A stretch of DNA of 62,000 nt from Symsagittifera roscoffensis (GCF_963678635.1 NC_087064.1:76603718-76665717), one strand, 5' to 3'. Positions 35,512-45,830 are shown, numbered from the stretch's first letter. Notes: generated by a model not told the origin, from the sequence alone. Made by a program: numbers and translations.

Positions 35512-35633
35512 AACACGCACCTTCTGCAGGGGATTATTCGAGGTCTGAATATGCGCGAGAAGACGCCGATAATTATGGCGCCAATGAATATGCATACGAT
35601 CACGCAGGTGGCAACGTCTGTCATATGCATTAG
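35512..35633 (+). CDS. small membrane-protein gene, exon 3 and stop
   Basis: After the acceptor TTTTTTTTCAG|AACAC, 122 nt complete the frame to a TAG at 35631-35633. The tail EHAPSAGDYSRSEYAREDAD continues into a Tyr/Asn/Gly/Ala-rich stretch ending CHMH. The three exons add up to 303 nt, a 100-residue protein. The tail is acidic and Tyr-rich (SEYA, NEYAYD), which suggests a flexible cytoplasmic or extracellular tail. No paralog other than the duplicate at 61 kb is seen. Confidence 0.85.
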
Positions 35634-36612
35634 ATTGATGTCCTGTCATAAGATCGACAACAATTTTCTCATTCTTATCTATCCGTGCAAACTGGAGACC
35701 TAAGTTTGGCTTTTTTCCACCCCCCCCCCCACCTTTCAAATTTTTTGTTTTTATAAATATTTTACGTGTTTTTATGGCCAAATGAAATGCGTGATATTAC
35801 GATGTAAAGCATGAAGCGCAAATCTGTTCCTAATAGTAAGTATATTCACCATGCCAAGTTTCATTGCATTATGACCACGTTTTACGGGGGGACAGGATAG
35901 TGGAAAAGAGCTTTACATTTTGACATTATTTGTGGTCGAGTCTATCATTACCTTATTTTACCATATTTTATCGTAAGAAAACAGACAGAAATTGGTTCAT
36001 TTGAAACTTTGACAGCATTTTCCAGCTTGTTCATGAGCATAAACAATCACTTTTTTTACCCCTGTTAATACCATACTGTTAATAGTAAGCATACTTGAAT
36101 TTCCCTGAAAAAAATTTAATTGCCTATGTATAAAATCCTAAATGAACGTAAGTTTTATTTCCTAAACGAATAGGTTTTTTTTTCATGTGCTTGCATGTTC
36201 ACAATTAAAAGTAACAGGTAATCGGGTTGGGGGTTCGGATGGCCCTGGTTGCCACCAGGTTCCTCACATTTCTCCCATGAATGGGTGGAATCAGCTGAAA
36301 AAAAACCCTCAAAATCACAGTTAAAAGTTGACAAAGAGAGATCATCGCACATTTACAAACTTCATAGTTTGCCCATTTCGGAAATATTATTTTTGCTTTT
36401 GAAAAATTCCGATAAAAAATTGGCTCTGTTTGGGTAAAAGTTTATTTTCTGTTTACTAACTTGAAAAATTATCCATGGACTACAGAAGGATTATCTTTAG
36501 CTCTAGAGGCGAATTTTGAAGCTTCCCAGGTTAACCTTTTATAAAATAAAAACACTACACATTCCAATTTTATGTATTCTATGAGGTACAACTTTTAGGC
36601 TAATTTGAAATC
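35634..36612. other. 3' flank of the small membrane-protein gene
   Basis: A C-run near 35720 and AT-rich sequence. No consensus AATAAA is evident immediately after the stop (ATAAATATTTT near 35752 is the nearest AT-rich candidate). Nothing else is supported. Confidence 0.4.
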
Positions 36613-36617
36613 CTTCG

Positions 36618-39010
36618 TGTAAAATTGGCGATTCTACTGTCTTACATGCTCTAGTAACCTGAGCGTAAGACTGATTCGTCATTAGGTTGAGTAGTACAGC
36701 AAACAAAGGGTAAAGTTCGAAATAGTTCAATCTTCGAAGATATCGTCCCTCCTAAGCCAGAAAACAAAATTTGACAAAATCGGCGAACCCCCCCCCCCCA
36801 AAAAAAAACCGGAACTAGAAAGCTAATGTTATGGAAATCAGAGGAGCGATACTAGAGATGATTTGACTCGGGCATGCAAAAATCGGGACCCGTTAGACCC
36901 TTGGGGGGTCCGATATGGCCTAAGTGATAACGGTCCCCGAAAGTGTAAATGGCCCTATCAGAACTCGGAAATTAGCGGCGGTATTGGGCTCAAACTCTAG
37001 TATGTTGAAGGACTAGTTAAGGGAAGCTTAAGTTTTGAACCCCAGACCCCTAAGACGCCCACTCCCGGTTTTATGGCCTAAGTGAACAAACCTACCCCTA
37101 ACTTCCTGAAGTAGTTTCTCGGCCACCGATGAGCGCAGGGAGCTGAAACTTGGAGGAATGATAGGTAGTGGCAAGATACATCTTATATTATAATTTGAAT
37201 CAAAACCGGCGGTTGGACCAGAAGCTATTAGCACTTGGAAAAACACCATTTTAGACCGGAGATAAGCAGTTTACGCGAAATGATGTACAGTGGCATAAAG
37301 ATTTTATTGCGGCAATGGACATAAAATACGGACCCCGAAAAAAACCCCTAGTGAGCAAAAACCCCTAGCTCCGGCGGCTCCTTCCGGTGTTAATAGCTTT
37401 TTTCTGGAAAAAGTGATCATGGACCTTAGAAATGGTATAACTTGTGAAGTATTAATGGGATATGAACGAAACTTGGTAGTTAGGACCCCGATGGGATTCT
37501 GAGCCCAAATCTGGAAGTTTGACCCCGATTGACCCCTGGGTGACCTTATGTTGACCCCAAAAATTGCACGAGAAGACCCAAGATTAACACCGGAAAGTGG
37601 CGTATTCCCCAGCCCAAATCCTGGAACTGAGAATGGGAAACCTTGCAAAAATTGGGGAAAACTTATATTGGGAACTAGAGCAGAAGCTGATAGAGATACA
37701 GCTTTTACATTGCAACCGTGGAGTAGAGGATTTAATTCAAAGTGGACTAGGTGAATAATGGGGTCAGTTTAGGTTGGCGAGTGATCTATTAATACCAATT
37801 CAACAAGACTAAAGAAAAGTAGTCCCAGAGCAATCTGATATTATTAGGACCGTAGCATGAGAATTAGTCTCCTAAATAGTATGAACAGGTGGGAATTTTG
37901 CTTGGCTTCCCGGTGGTGACTTTCTGGTTTGATTTGACCCCTAATAGTCGAACTGCGTTCCTATGATAGCTAGAAAGTCGGGATTGGAATAGAGTACAGA
38001 TAGAAAATTTAGATGCTTGAAATTAGTTAGCTACCCATGAAAAGTGTCTCCCCCTACCCTTGGGAGGTCGGACCGTTAACGGCATAACTAAAATAAAGAC
38101 CTTGGGAGGATTACTGAGTAAACATAGCATGGTTTGGAGGTTGAGTTCAACTCGAGAGCTGAAGTTCACAGAGTTCAGGAGTTGGTTGATTAGAATCGTA
38201 TGACATTTGTTTGCTAGGTCAAGTTGTGACACCTACCGCATGCCGGGTATCTAATAAGCGTGAAAAAATTGATAAAAGAAACAGAAGTTGGCACGTGGCA
38301 GAGTTGACAATGGGAGGGATATAGTCTTAAACATGTGCGGACACGTGACTTAAGCGGATACCAGGACTAAGTGTAGAGAAAGATAAGGAATTGGAGCGTC
38401 CCGGAGAGCTTTTAAGAGTCAGAACAGTTGTTGACTACTATTAGGATTACTCGGTTTTCAACCAGAGAAGAGAACAATTATTGCTAGCTAGCGAGTTGCG
38501 CTGGAACCCGAGTTTAGTACCGGGTTGAAATAGTTGTGCGAGCGAGTTGCGCTGGATCCCGAGTTTAGTACCGGCCTGAACTAGTTGTGTCGCTGCTCTG
38601 CTAGAATAGGCGAGTTTTGAATCGAGTCAACCGAAAACTGATGAGCGATTCAACGGAACAGGACGCAAGCTTCAATATAGAATTTGCTAAATAGTAGTTA
38701 GCTCATTAAGGGCACTGTAAATTGTTTTACTGCCTTTGCGATCGATAATTTACTCATTGTGCCCACGATTTGCTGAAACATCAAGAAGCATTAAAGGAGA
38801 GCCGAAAATAGCAGAAATTAGGAGGCAAGTTGCGTAATCCTTTGATCGGCCGATTTAGTCTAACCACCAACATAACCCTTTCGGGGTTGTGGATCATATC
38901 GTACCTTGGTGTCCCCCGCCATTACACGGTATAAAGGGGAGAAACTCTGCGGCCGTTAAGTAGAGTGAAAGCGTGCTTAGAGGAGACGACTCCATGGAAA
39001 AGAATCTACA
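36618..39010 (+). repeat. left LTR (2393 bp)
   Basis: Starts TGTAAAATTGGCGATTCTAC and ends AAAAGAATCTACA. A TATAAA box at 38930-38935, in CACGGTATAAAGGGGAG, lies about 75 bp before the end, so transcription would start close to the 3' end of the LTR. A 51-bp direct repeat pair begins at 38491 and 38542 (GCGAGTTGCGCTGGA...). Relative to the right LTR it has one 25-bp extra segment near 37872 and lacks segments present at 44346 and 45150. Confidence 0.9.
38930..38935 (+). promoter_or_regulatory. TATA box of the left LTR
   Basis: TATAAA in the context CGGTATAAAGGGGAG is preserved identically in the right LTR (45744-45749). Position near the LTR end and conservation in both copies support a core promoter; the start site is not determined. 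Confidence 0.6.
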
Positions 39011-39029
39011 TTGGCGCTCCTGGGTGGGC
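39011..39029 (+). other. candidate primer-binding site
   Basis: TTGGCGCTCCTGGGTGGGC follows the left LTR with a one-base spacer. The TGGCGC start is what a tRNA ending GCGCCA would bind, as many animal tRNA-Lys do. The following bases do not match tRNA-Lys as I know it, so the primer tRNA is not identified. Confidence 0.55.
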
Positions 39030-39048
39030 TTTCTTTATCAAGCGAATA

Positions 39049-39474
39049 ATGATCTTTGGATTCAACAACGACGAGTGTTTGACAAAGAATAGACTAAACC
39101 ACGACCAAGAAAATGGAGTGGGCAACCTAGCAGCAAATGAAGTTTTTTTCAAAGAGATATTTGACAATGTGTTTCTGCTGGAAACCAAACCAGTGAGTGT
39201 GGGTTGTTCGTATTGGATCAACTACGCTGAGTTTAGAATGATGCATCCGAGCAAAAAACTGAAGAGCTACTGCGGTCCAAGGCATGACGGCGCTGTAATT
39301 CATGGCTGGACGTTCATGAAGTTGGAGATAGGATCAATAACCGAGAAAATAGCAGTTATTGATTTCGAGAACTTGTTTGTACCTATGTTGATCAGTCTCG
39401 GCACACTAAAGAGAAAATCAGAAGTCAGGGTCGGTAATCAGAAATCAGCGACGCTGTATTCATGCAGGCGGTAG
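39049..39474 (+). CDS. LTR-element frame a: retropepsin-like segment with D-F-E-N
   Basis: The first internal ATG opens about 141 codons. The C-terminal part (IHGWTFMKLEIG, then IAVIDFENLFVPMLISLGTL) has the strand pattern of a retropepsin: a small strand, a hydrophobic strand ending in Asp, then a LIS-type strand. The D-T/S-G-A active-site signature is replaced by D-F-E-N. The frame is broken after about 39470 relative to the next segment. Similarity is by pattern only; protease activity is unlikely. Confidence 0.35.
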   Translation: MIFGFNNDECLTKNRLNHDQENGVGNLAANEVFFKEIFDNVFLLETKPVSVGCSYWINYAEFRMMHPSKKLKSYCGPRHDGAVIHGWTFMKLEIGSITEKIAVIDFENLFVPMLISLGTLKRKSEVRVGNQKSATLYSCRR

Positions 39475-39548
39475 TTCGGTGCCATTGCTGGAAGAGATAG
39501 GTCATCACTAGGACGAAAGCAGGATGTGGAAGAGTATAGCCCACTCCG

Positions 39549-39848
39549 ATGGTCCGAGAGTCTCGGCACGAGAATTGGGTGCACCCCCGACTCGAATGGG
39601 CTGACATGAGACGAGCTTTCGTTTGTGGCAGAGTCTGCGGCGAGGTAGCGGCTATCGAGATTGACAATACGACAAGCTGCAATCTGATATCTGAAGGACT
39701 GCTCGAGCTCTTCGGGTTCGCTGCCGCTGTCCGGAGGTTCACTCGAAAGTTGGAAGCAACCTTCAACGAGAATAATAGAAAAATTGAGACCCTTGGATAC
39801 ATCCGGGCGAAGATTGAATTTGGAAAATTCCAGCAATGGCGTACTTGA
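39549..39848 (+). CDS. LTR-element frame b: retropepsin-like segment with D-N-T-T
   Basis: A 99-codon frame contains CGRVCGEVAAIEIDNTTSC, NLISEGLLELFG and LGYIRAKIEFGK. This is the order of strands expected of a retropepsin, with IDNTTS where IDTGAT is expected. After a frameshift near 39845 the sequence continues DSDVVLSARELKGCHGLFMI, resembling the C-terminal ILG-x-D-x-L block of the same fold. The Asp is kept and the Gly of the signature is lost. This is the clearest of the three segments together with frame d. Confidence 0.5.
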   Translation: MVRESRHENWVHPRLEWADMRRAFVCGRVCGEVAAIEIDNTTSCNLISEGLLELFGFAAAVRRFTRKLEATFNENNRKIETLGYIRAKIEFGKFQQWRT

Positions 39849-39942
39849 CTCCGATGTGGTCCTCAGTGCTCGGGAGCTCAAAGGGTGTCATGGTTTGTTT
39901 ATGATCGACAAATAGTCAGCCATCTGCCACGAGACTGATGCT

Positions 39943-40882
39943 ATGCAGCGAGTCTCAGTGAAATTTGAGAAACTACCAGAAACAGTGACAATCGTGCTGA
40001 ACGAGGAAGCAGTTGGGACTAAGAAGAAGATGACGATGCAAGATTCGGAAGAATCGAAGAAGCCGAATACAAGTATGGTTTGCGAACAAACCACGATAAC
40101 AGAACCCGATTTAACGACTATAACGTATTCGTGACGAAATGATAACGACGATTCATCGGGTAGTACAAAACTATTGGAAGCGGCTGAGGGGAAAAACGAG
40201 GTTAACCCGAAACAGCACCTGGTTGATGGGTTTGTGACAACCTGCTAGTTCGGATAGAGCTGGAGGAGACTCCTGAAGTCCACATGATGAATGTATGGGC
40301 TTTCATGATCCTAGAATCTTCCCCTCAGCTTGAGCCGTTCAACGGGAAATTTCACGAGTGGTGGTTGATCAGGTTAGTGACGTTGTTGTTTTGGGCCAGG
40401 CAGAAGTGTATGCGCAGATTGGGACATTCGCAGAGCGACTGGATGCGACAGAGCGTTGTGGTGGCGGCTACTGAGATAGAAACCCAGAGATCCCAAGAGC
40501 AGCGAGCAAAGTTAAAGACGAAAACCAGCCAGCCCAGCCTGCCCACGAAGGGTTTGGTGTATTGGCCGAGCCTGTTGGCAAAGAGGGCGTCAAGTCAGGA
40601 CCACGTAGCGGTGAAGCAGAACTTACTGCCCGCGCTGAGACCCAAAGTTTCGATTCTATACCTAGCCAGGGTAACGTTGAGGTCGCAACTGAAGTCGAAT
40701 CAAACGCAGGGTCGAGAACGAGATCAGATGAATCGCGCAGGAAGTCTGTGAGTGCGTTAGCAAATGGCGTGCATATGGACACAGAACTCGACGACGAGAT
40801 TGCGGTCAACTTGATGCGACTGGATGCTTTTCAGACGTTGCAGTCACGACCGGCTCAACGGAAGATTGATTGGAAGATGTGA
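39943..40882 (+). pseudogene. LTR-element region c: broken hydrophilic frames
   Basis: Open pieces in changing frames occur at 39943-40134 and 40562-40882, with overlapping alternatives at 40284-40751. The 40562-40882 piece is rich in Glu, Ser, Arg and Lys (GKEGVKSGPRSGEAELTARA) and contains DDEIAVNLMRLDAF. No domain is recognised. The position between two retropepsin-like segments suggests linker or Gag-like sequence, which is inference. Confidence 0.35.
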
Positions 40883-40970
40883 CGGGAATGTCCGAGATGT
40901 CGAAGTGGTGTGATTAGCTTCAGTGCAAATCAAGCTGGGGAGACTAAAAGGAATTTTCTCAACCGTAATC

Positions 40971-41774
40971 ATGGGGAACCACGAGATTGACTCGGACATG
41001 GTTCTAATTATTCGATGGATGAACGAATGTATAGGAAGTTTCTATGATGAGAAGTCAAAGCAACTTTTCAGGAGTGCCGATCCGAACTCTGCAGTGCCAT
41101 TTGAATGGGATTCAGCTTCGCGAGCCCAGAAAATTGATCTTGTTGGAGTATCGCCAATGCATTCTGTAGCTGGGGAAGAAGAAGGGGCAATGAAGCAGAT
41201 GGACGCTTACAAGGGAGAAGAACCTTGTTGTGAGCCAACAACGGACACGGGTGAGAAGATGGTTTCATCGACTTCTGTAGAACAGGACGACAAGTACTGG
41301 ATGCCATGTCGCGCCTTCACAAATTGTTATGTCAACGGAAGGGCGGCCAAAGTTGAATTGAATCCCGACATTGAATGGACCATGTTAAGCTACAAAACCT
41401 ACCGGTTGATTGGATCAGAGGTGCCCCTGAGACAGGCCGAGGAAATTCTCGAGACAAAAACAGGAGACAATTTGGGTGCAGTTGGCAAAGCGTCGGTTGT
41501 GCTGCAACTGGGACAGTTTACCAGAACGATCAATGTCTTGGTGGTCGATGGACTGGATGATGATCTAACGCTTGGACTCGTTTGGTATGAACGGAACAAG
41601 GAATTCGTTTTCGACATGAAGAACGAAGTTTTGAAAACTGGAAAAAAGTGCAGTATTCCAATTGAGGTTAAACTCAGATGTCCTGGGAGACCGCGATTTC
41701 GGGTCCGAGATGGAATGGAGACAGGCAGAGTATGCGTCAACGCAGCTGTGACTACAGACTCTTGTGAGGCGTAG
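40971..41774 (+). CDS. LTR-element frame d: 268-codon frame with a retropepsin-like domain (D-I-E-W)
   Basis: This is the longest intact frame of the element; the first ATG is at 40971 and the open frame reaches back to 40923. At about 41305-41640 it reads NCYVNGRAAKVELNPDIEW, TMLSYKTYRLIG, GKASVVLQLGQFTRTINVLV and LTLGLVWYERNKEFVFDMKN. That is the full strand order of a retropepsin (G-x-x-AKVEL-x-x-D, TMLS, V-x-L-x-x-G, LGL-x-W-x-x-x-x-x-F-x-x-D). The active-site triad D-T/S-G is D-I-E, so catalysis is not expected. It ends at TAG 41772-41774, after which the same frame stays open to 42464. Confidence 0.6.
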   Translation: MGNHEIDSDMVLIIRWMNECIGSFYDEKSKQLFRSADPNSAVPFEWDSASRAQKIDLVGVSPMHSVAGEEEGAMKQMDAYKGEEPCCEPTTDTGEKMVSSTSVEQDDKYWMPCRAFTNCYVNGRAAKVELNPDIEWTMLSYKTYRLIGSEVPLRQAEEILETKTGDNLGAVGKASVVLQLGQFTRTINVLVVDGLDDDLTLGLVWYERNKEFVFDMKNEVLKTGKKCSIPIEVKLRCPGRPRFRVRDGMETGRVCVNAAVTTDSCEA

Positions 41775-41834
41775 AGTGCAAAGCCGCCAAAGTGGGCGCT
41801 GGCTTACCCCGAGAGTGCAGAATCTGGCACAGAA

Positions 41835-42464
41835 ATGGCTGGGCGTGACGTGGCAGTGACACTCGAAAATCAAACAAGCGAAGTGGGAACAGTTGGCGAT
41901 GCTGCCGAGCGAGTCGGCACCGAAGTTTCCGAAAGTAGCGATCAGGAAAACGAGTGGAAGGGAATGAGTCATGGCTCCTTGAGAGAAGGCGATCTGGAGA
42001 ATTGCGAACCTGTTGACAACTCAATGGAACGCGTCTGCCCGACGGAGATAGGACACAATGTGAAATCGGTCGATGAGCATAGTGAAGAGAATGCTGTGGT
42101 AATATGCGAGGTTACTAGTAGAAAATTGATTGATGCGGGGGAGTCAATGCGTGGAATTGGATTATTTCCCCGTTTCCTTCCAATTTTGAGCCGCCCAATT
42201 ACATCCTCGCTGTCACACAGAGACAATACACGAAGCGTCCTCACGATTGCTCCGGGCGGGAATGAGAACGACACGAAGGGTTCTTTCGACGGATCTGACG
42301 ATGATGAGTTGAGTTTTGACGAGGACGAGACTGCAGATAGTTTTCTGAGTAGTGGGGACAATACCTCTGCGGGAGGACAGATGATGAATGAAACCGTCCA
42401 AAGGTCAGATGGCAAAACACGGACGAAACAAAAACTACTTGGGCTGAATCGTGCCAGGAGATGA
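41835..42464 (+). CDS. LTR-element frame e: acidic protein, same frame as d
   Basis: This continues frame d after one TAG; the ATG at 41835 may not be the real start. It is acidic and Ser-rich, with DGSDDDELSFDEDETADSF near the C-terminus. No fold is recognised. It overlaps the next frame by ATGA at 42461-42464. Confidence 0.4.
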   Translation: MAGRDVAVTLENQTSEVGTVGDAAERVGTEVSESSDQENEWKGMSHGSLREGDLENCEPVDNSMERVCPTEIGHNVKSVDEHSEENAVVICEVTSRKLIDAGESMRGIGLFPRFLPILSRPITSSLSHRDNTRSVLTIAPGGNENDTKGSFDGSDDDELSFDEDETADSFLSSGDNTSAGGQMMNETVQRSDGKTRTKQKLLGLNRARR

Positions 42465-42844
42465 CGGAAACGACGTGCGAACACAGAATGTCTACGAAAG
42501 TATGGGACGAACGTCTAAATCTGCAAGCAAGTAGCAGATCAGAACGTTTCTTCAGGTCTTTCAAGGGATGCCGAACAGATGAAGAACGAGGTGGATTTGA
42601 CGACAGAAGGAAAGTGGGGCCTCAAGAAAAGAAGGCTGCCAGTTCTCATAACTTAATTGATCGATGGAAAAGTGTGGACTCCTTCGGGGAAGCGGAAGTT
42701 GACCGGGGCTGGGTTAAATCTGAATGCGAGATCCCCAGGCAGTGCTGGCGACCACCCGACGATCAGGTGACGGATGAAGACGGAGGAGGTGACTGGACGG
42801 TGCCGCAGCAGGACTACAGGCACCTCGTAGACAGATGGAAATGA
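42461..42844 (+). CDS. LTR-element frame f: basic/acidic 127-codon frame
   Basis: The ATG overlaps the preceding stop (ATGA). The product is hydrophilic and contains a repeated motif: NLIDRWKSVD in the middle and HLVDRWK at the very end, plus CWRPPDDQVTDEDGGGDW. No domain is recognised. From 42845 to 43424 the element is AT-richer and apparently non-coding up to the polypurine tract. Confidence 0.4.
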   Translation: MTETTCEHRMSTKVWDERLNLQASSRSERFFRSFKGCRTDEERGGFDDRRKVGPQEKKAASSHNLIDRWKSVDSFGEAEVDRGWVKSECEIPRQCWRPPDDQVTDEDGGGDWTVPQQDYRHLVDRWK

Positions 42845-43410
42845 CAGTAGAAGACTTGAGGTGAGACATCGGAAGTGTGAAATTGCCGGATTGCAGTGAG
42901 TAAAACTGAAAACCTTTTCTCCCCCTCTACCTTACTAATCTCATCCGCGATATTTATTTTTGCTTTAGAAATATTTCTACCAGTAGGACGGATAGAAACT
43001 GAGTGAAATTTTTGATGGAACTTTTTACTGTTTCAAAAGAATGGTTGAGGTATTTCACACCGCCTTAAAAAATCTTTCTTAGACTCCTAGTTGCTTCACT
43101 CAAGGAAGCGACCCTTGGTGCTAACATAGATAAATTGATTATAGAAGAGTCTACGGAAACTGAAGCCCGCGGTTCGCTTCGTCGCAACACGTAAGCGATG
43201 GTGCATATAAGTTGTGTCAAAAACTGGAGAGTAGTACAAGGCGGTGTAGTATAGCAGAAAAAGCGAGTCTAATTTTGCAAAAAAAAGTGTTAAAAGAGGG
43301 ATTAGATATTAGACAAAGAGTCGAGTTGAGGTAATAGATTAGGCTATATATCTTAGCAGAGAGATGGTAAAAAAACTTTGTTTTTTAGCATTATTCGGGA
43401 GAATAATAGG

Positions 43411-43424
43411 CTAGAAGGGAAGAC
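43411..43424 (+). other. polypurine tract
   Basis: CTAGAAGGGAAGAC lies directly before the TGTAG start of the right LTR, the expected place and composition of a plus-strand primer. Confidence 0.7.
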
Positions 43425-45825
43425 TGTAGAATTGGCGATTCTACTATCTTACATGCTATAGTAACTTGAGCGTAAGATTGATTCGTCATTAAGTTAAGTA
43501 GTACATCAAACAAAGGTTGAAGTTCAAAATATTTCATTCTTCGAAGATCTCGTCCCTCCTGTGCCAGAAAACAAAATTTGACAAAATCGGCGAAACCCAC
43601 CCCACAAAAAAAATCGGAACTAAGAAAGCTAAAGTTATGAAAATCAGAGGAGCGATACTAGAGATGATTCGACCAGGGCATGCAAAAATCGGGACCCGTC
43701 CGACCCTTGGGGGTAAGTGATAATGGCCCCGGAAGTGTAAATGGCCCTATCAGAACTCGGAAATTAGCGGCGATATTGGGCTCAAACTCTAGTATGTTGA
43801 AGGCCTAGTTAAGGGAAGCTTAAGTTTGGAACCCCAGACGCCTAAGACGCCCACTCCTGGTTTTATGCTCTAAGTGAACAAACCTACCCCTAACTTCCTG
43901 AAGTAGTTTCTCGGCCACCGATGAGCGCAGGGAGCTGAAACTTTGAAGGATGATAAGTAGTGGCAAGATACATCCTATATTATAATTTGAATCAAAACCG
44001 GCGTTTGGCGGTTGGACCGGAAGCTATTAGCACTTGGAAAAACACCACCTTAGACCGGAGATAGGCAATTTACGCGAAATGATGAACGGTGGTATAAAGA
44101 ATTTATTGCGGCAATGGACTTAAAATACGGACCCAAAAAAAACGCTCGTGAGTAAAAACCCTCCTGCGGCTCCTTCCGGTGTTAATAGCCTTTTTCTGGA
44201 AAAAATGATAATGGACCTTAGAAATGGTATAACTTGTGAAGCATTAATGGGATATGAATGAAACTTGGTAGTTAGGACCCCCATGGGATTCTGAACCCAA
44301 ATATGGAAGTTTGACCCCGATTGATCCCTGGGTGACCTTATGTTGACCTTTGGGCTTTTTGACCCCAAAATTGCACGAAAAACCCCAAGATTAACACCGG
44401 AAAGTGGCGTATTCCCCAGCCCAACCCCTGGAAATGAGAATGATTCACCTTGCAACAGTTGGGGGAAAACTTATATTTTGGGAACTAGAGCAGAAGCTGA
44501 TAGAGATATAGTTTTTACATTGCAACCTTGGAGTAGTAGACTTAATTCAAAGTGGACTTGGTAAATAATGGGATTAGTTTACCTTGGCGGATGATCTATC
44601 AATAGCAATTCAACTAGACTTAAGAAAAGTAGTCCCAGTGCAAACTGATAGTATTAGAACCGTAGCATGAGAATTAGTATTTTACTTGGCTTCCCGGTGG
44701 TGGTTTTCTGGTTTGATTTGACTCCTAATAGACGAACTTCGTTCCTTTGATAGTTAGAAAGTCGGGATTGGAATAGAGTACAGATAGAAAATTTAGATGC
44801 TTGAAATTAGTTAGCTACCCATGAAAAGGGTCTCCCCCTACCCTTGGGAGGTCGGATCGTTAACGGCATAATTAAAATAAAGACCTTGGGAGGATTACTG
44901 AGTAAACATAGCATGGTTTGGAGGTTGAGTTGAACTCGAGAGCTGAAGTTCACAGAGTCCAGGAGTTGGTTGATTAGAATCGTATGACATTTGTTTGCTA
45001 GGTCAAATTGTGACACCTACCGCATACCGGGTATCTAATAAGCGTGAAATGATTGATAAAAGAACCCGAAGTTGGCACGTGGCAGAGTTGACAATGGGAG
45101 GGATATAGTCTTAAACATGTGCGGACGGGTGACTTAAGCGGATACCAGGATTGATAGCGAATGGCGTGACTTAACTAAGACTCAGTGTAGTGAAAGATAA
45201 GGAATTGGAGCGTCCCGTAGAGCTTTTAAGAGTCAGAACAGTTGTTGACTACTATTAGGAGTAGTTGGTTCTCAACCAGAGAAGAGAACAATTATTGCTA
45301 GTGAGCGAGTTGCGCTGGAACCCGAGTGTAGTACCGGGTTGAAATAGTTGTGCGAGCAAGTTGCGCTGGATCCCGAGTTTAGTACCGGCCTGAGCTAGTT
45401 GTGTCGCTGCTCTGCTAGAGTAGGCGAGTTTCGGATCGAGTCAACCGAAAACTGATGAGCGATTCATTGGAACAGGACGCAAGCTTCAATATAGAAATTG
45501 CTAAATAGTAGTTAGCTCATTAAGGGCACTGTAAATTGTTTTACTTTCTTTGCGATCGAGAATTTACTCATTGTGCCCACGATTTGCTGAACCAGCAAGA
45601 AGCTTTAAAGGAGAGCCGAAAAGAGCAGAAATTAAGAGGCAAGTTGCGTAATCCTTTGATCGGCCGATTTAGTCTAACAACCAACATAACCCTTTCGGGG
45701 TTGTGGTTCATATCTTACCTTGGTGTCCCCCGCCATTACACGGTATAAAGGGGAGAAACTCTGCGGCCGTTAAGTAGAGTGAAAGCGTGCTTAGAGGAGA
45801 CGACTCCCCGGAAGAAGAATCTACA
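43425..45825 (+). repeat. right LTR (2401 bp)
   Basis: Starts TGTAGAATTGGCGATTCTAC and ends AAGAATCTACA. It retains the TATAAA box (45744-45749) and the 51-bp direct repeat pair (45305 and 45356). It differs from the left LTR by scattered substitutions and several indels, including an extra ACCTTTGGGCTTTTTG-like segment near 44346. Confidence 0.9.
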
Positions 45826-45830
45826 CTTCA

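Larger units (their letters stand above)
36618..45825 (+). mobile_element. large LTR retroelement without recognisable pol
   Basis: This 9.2-kb element is bounded by two direct repeats of about 2.4 kb that start TGTA and end TACA. The flanks are CTTCG (36613-36617) and CTTCA (45826-45830), a 5-bp target duplication with one mismatch. The interior (39011-43424) begins with a primer-binding-like TTGGCGCTCCTGGGTGGG and ends with the purine-rich CTAGAAGGGAAGAC just before the right LTR. No reverse-transcriptase, RNase H or integrase motif is visible in any frame. The interior carries a broken series of frames with retropepsin-like segments. By structure it is a LARD-like (large retrotransposon derivative) element. 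Several indels between its LTRs show it is not recent. Confidence 0.85.

Noticed and set aside
38965-39048. Start of LTR-element frame a inside the LTR
   Set aside because: The upstream open part begins with GTG and crosses the LTR end and primer-binding site; the first ATG is at 39049.
40284-40751. 155-codon frame in the LTR element as a separate protein
   Set aside because: It overlaps the 40562-40882 frame, has no recognisable pattern, and its composition suggests an out-of-frame shadow.
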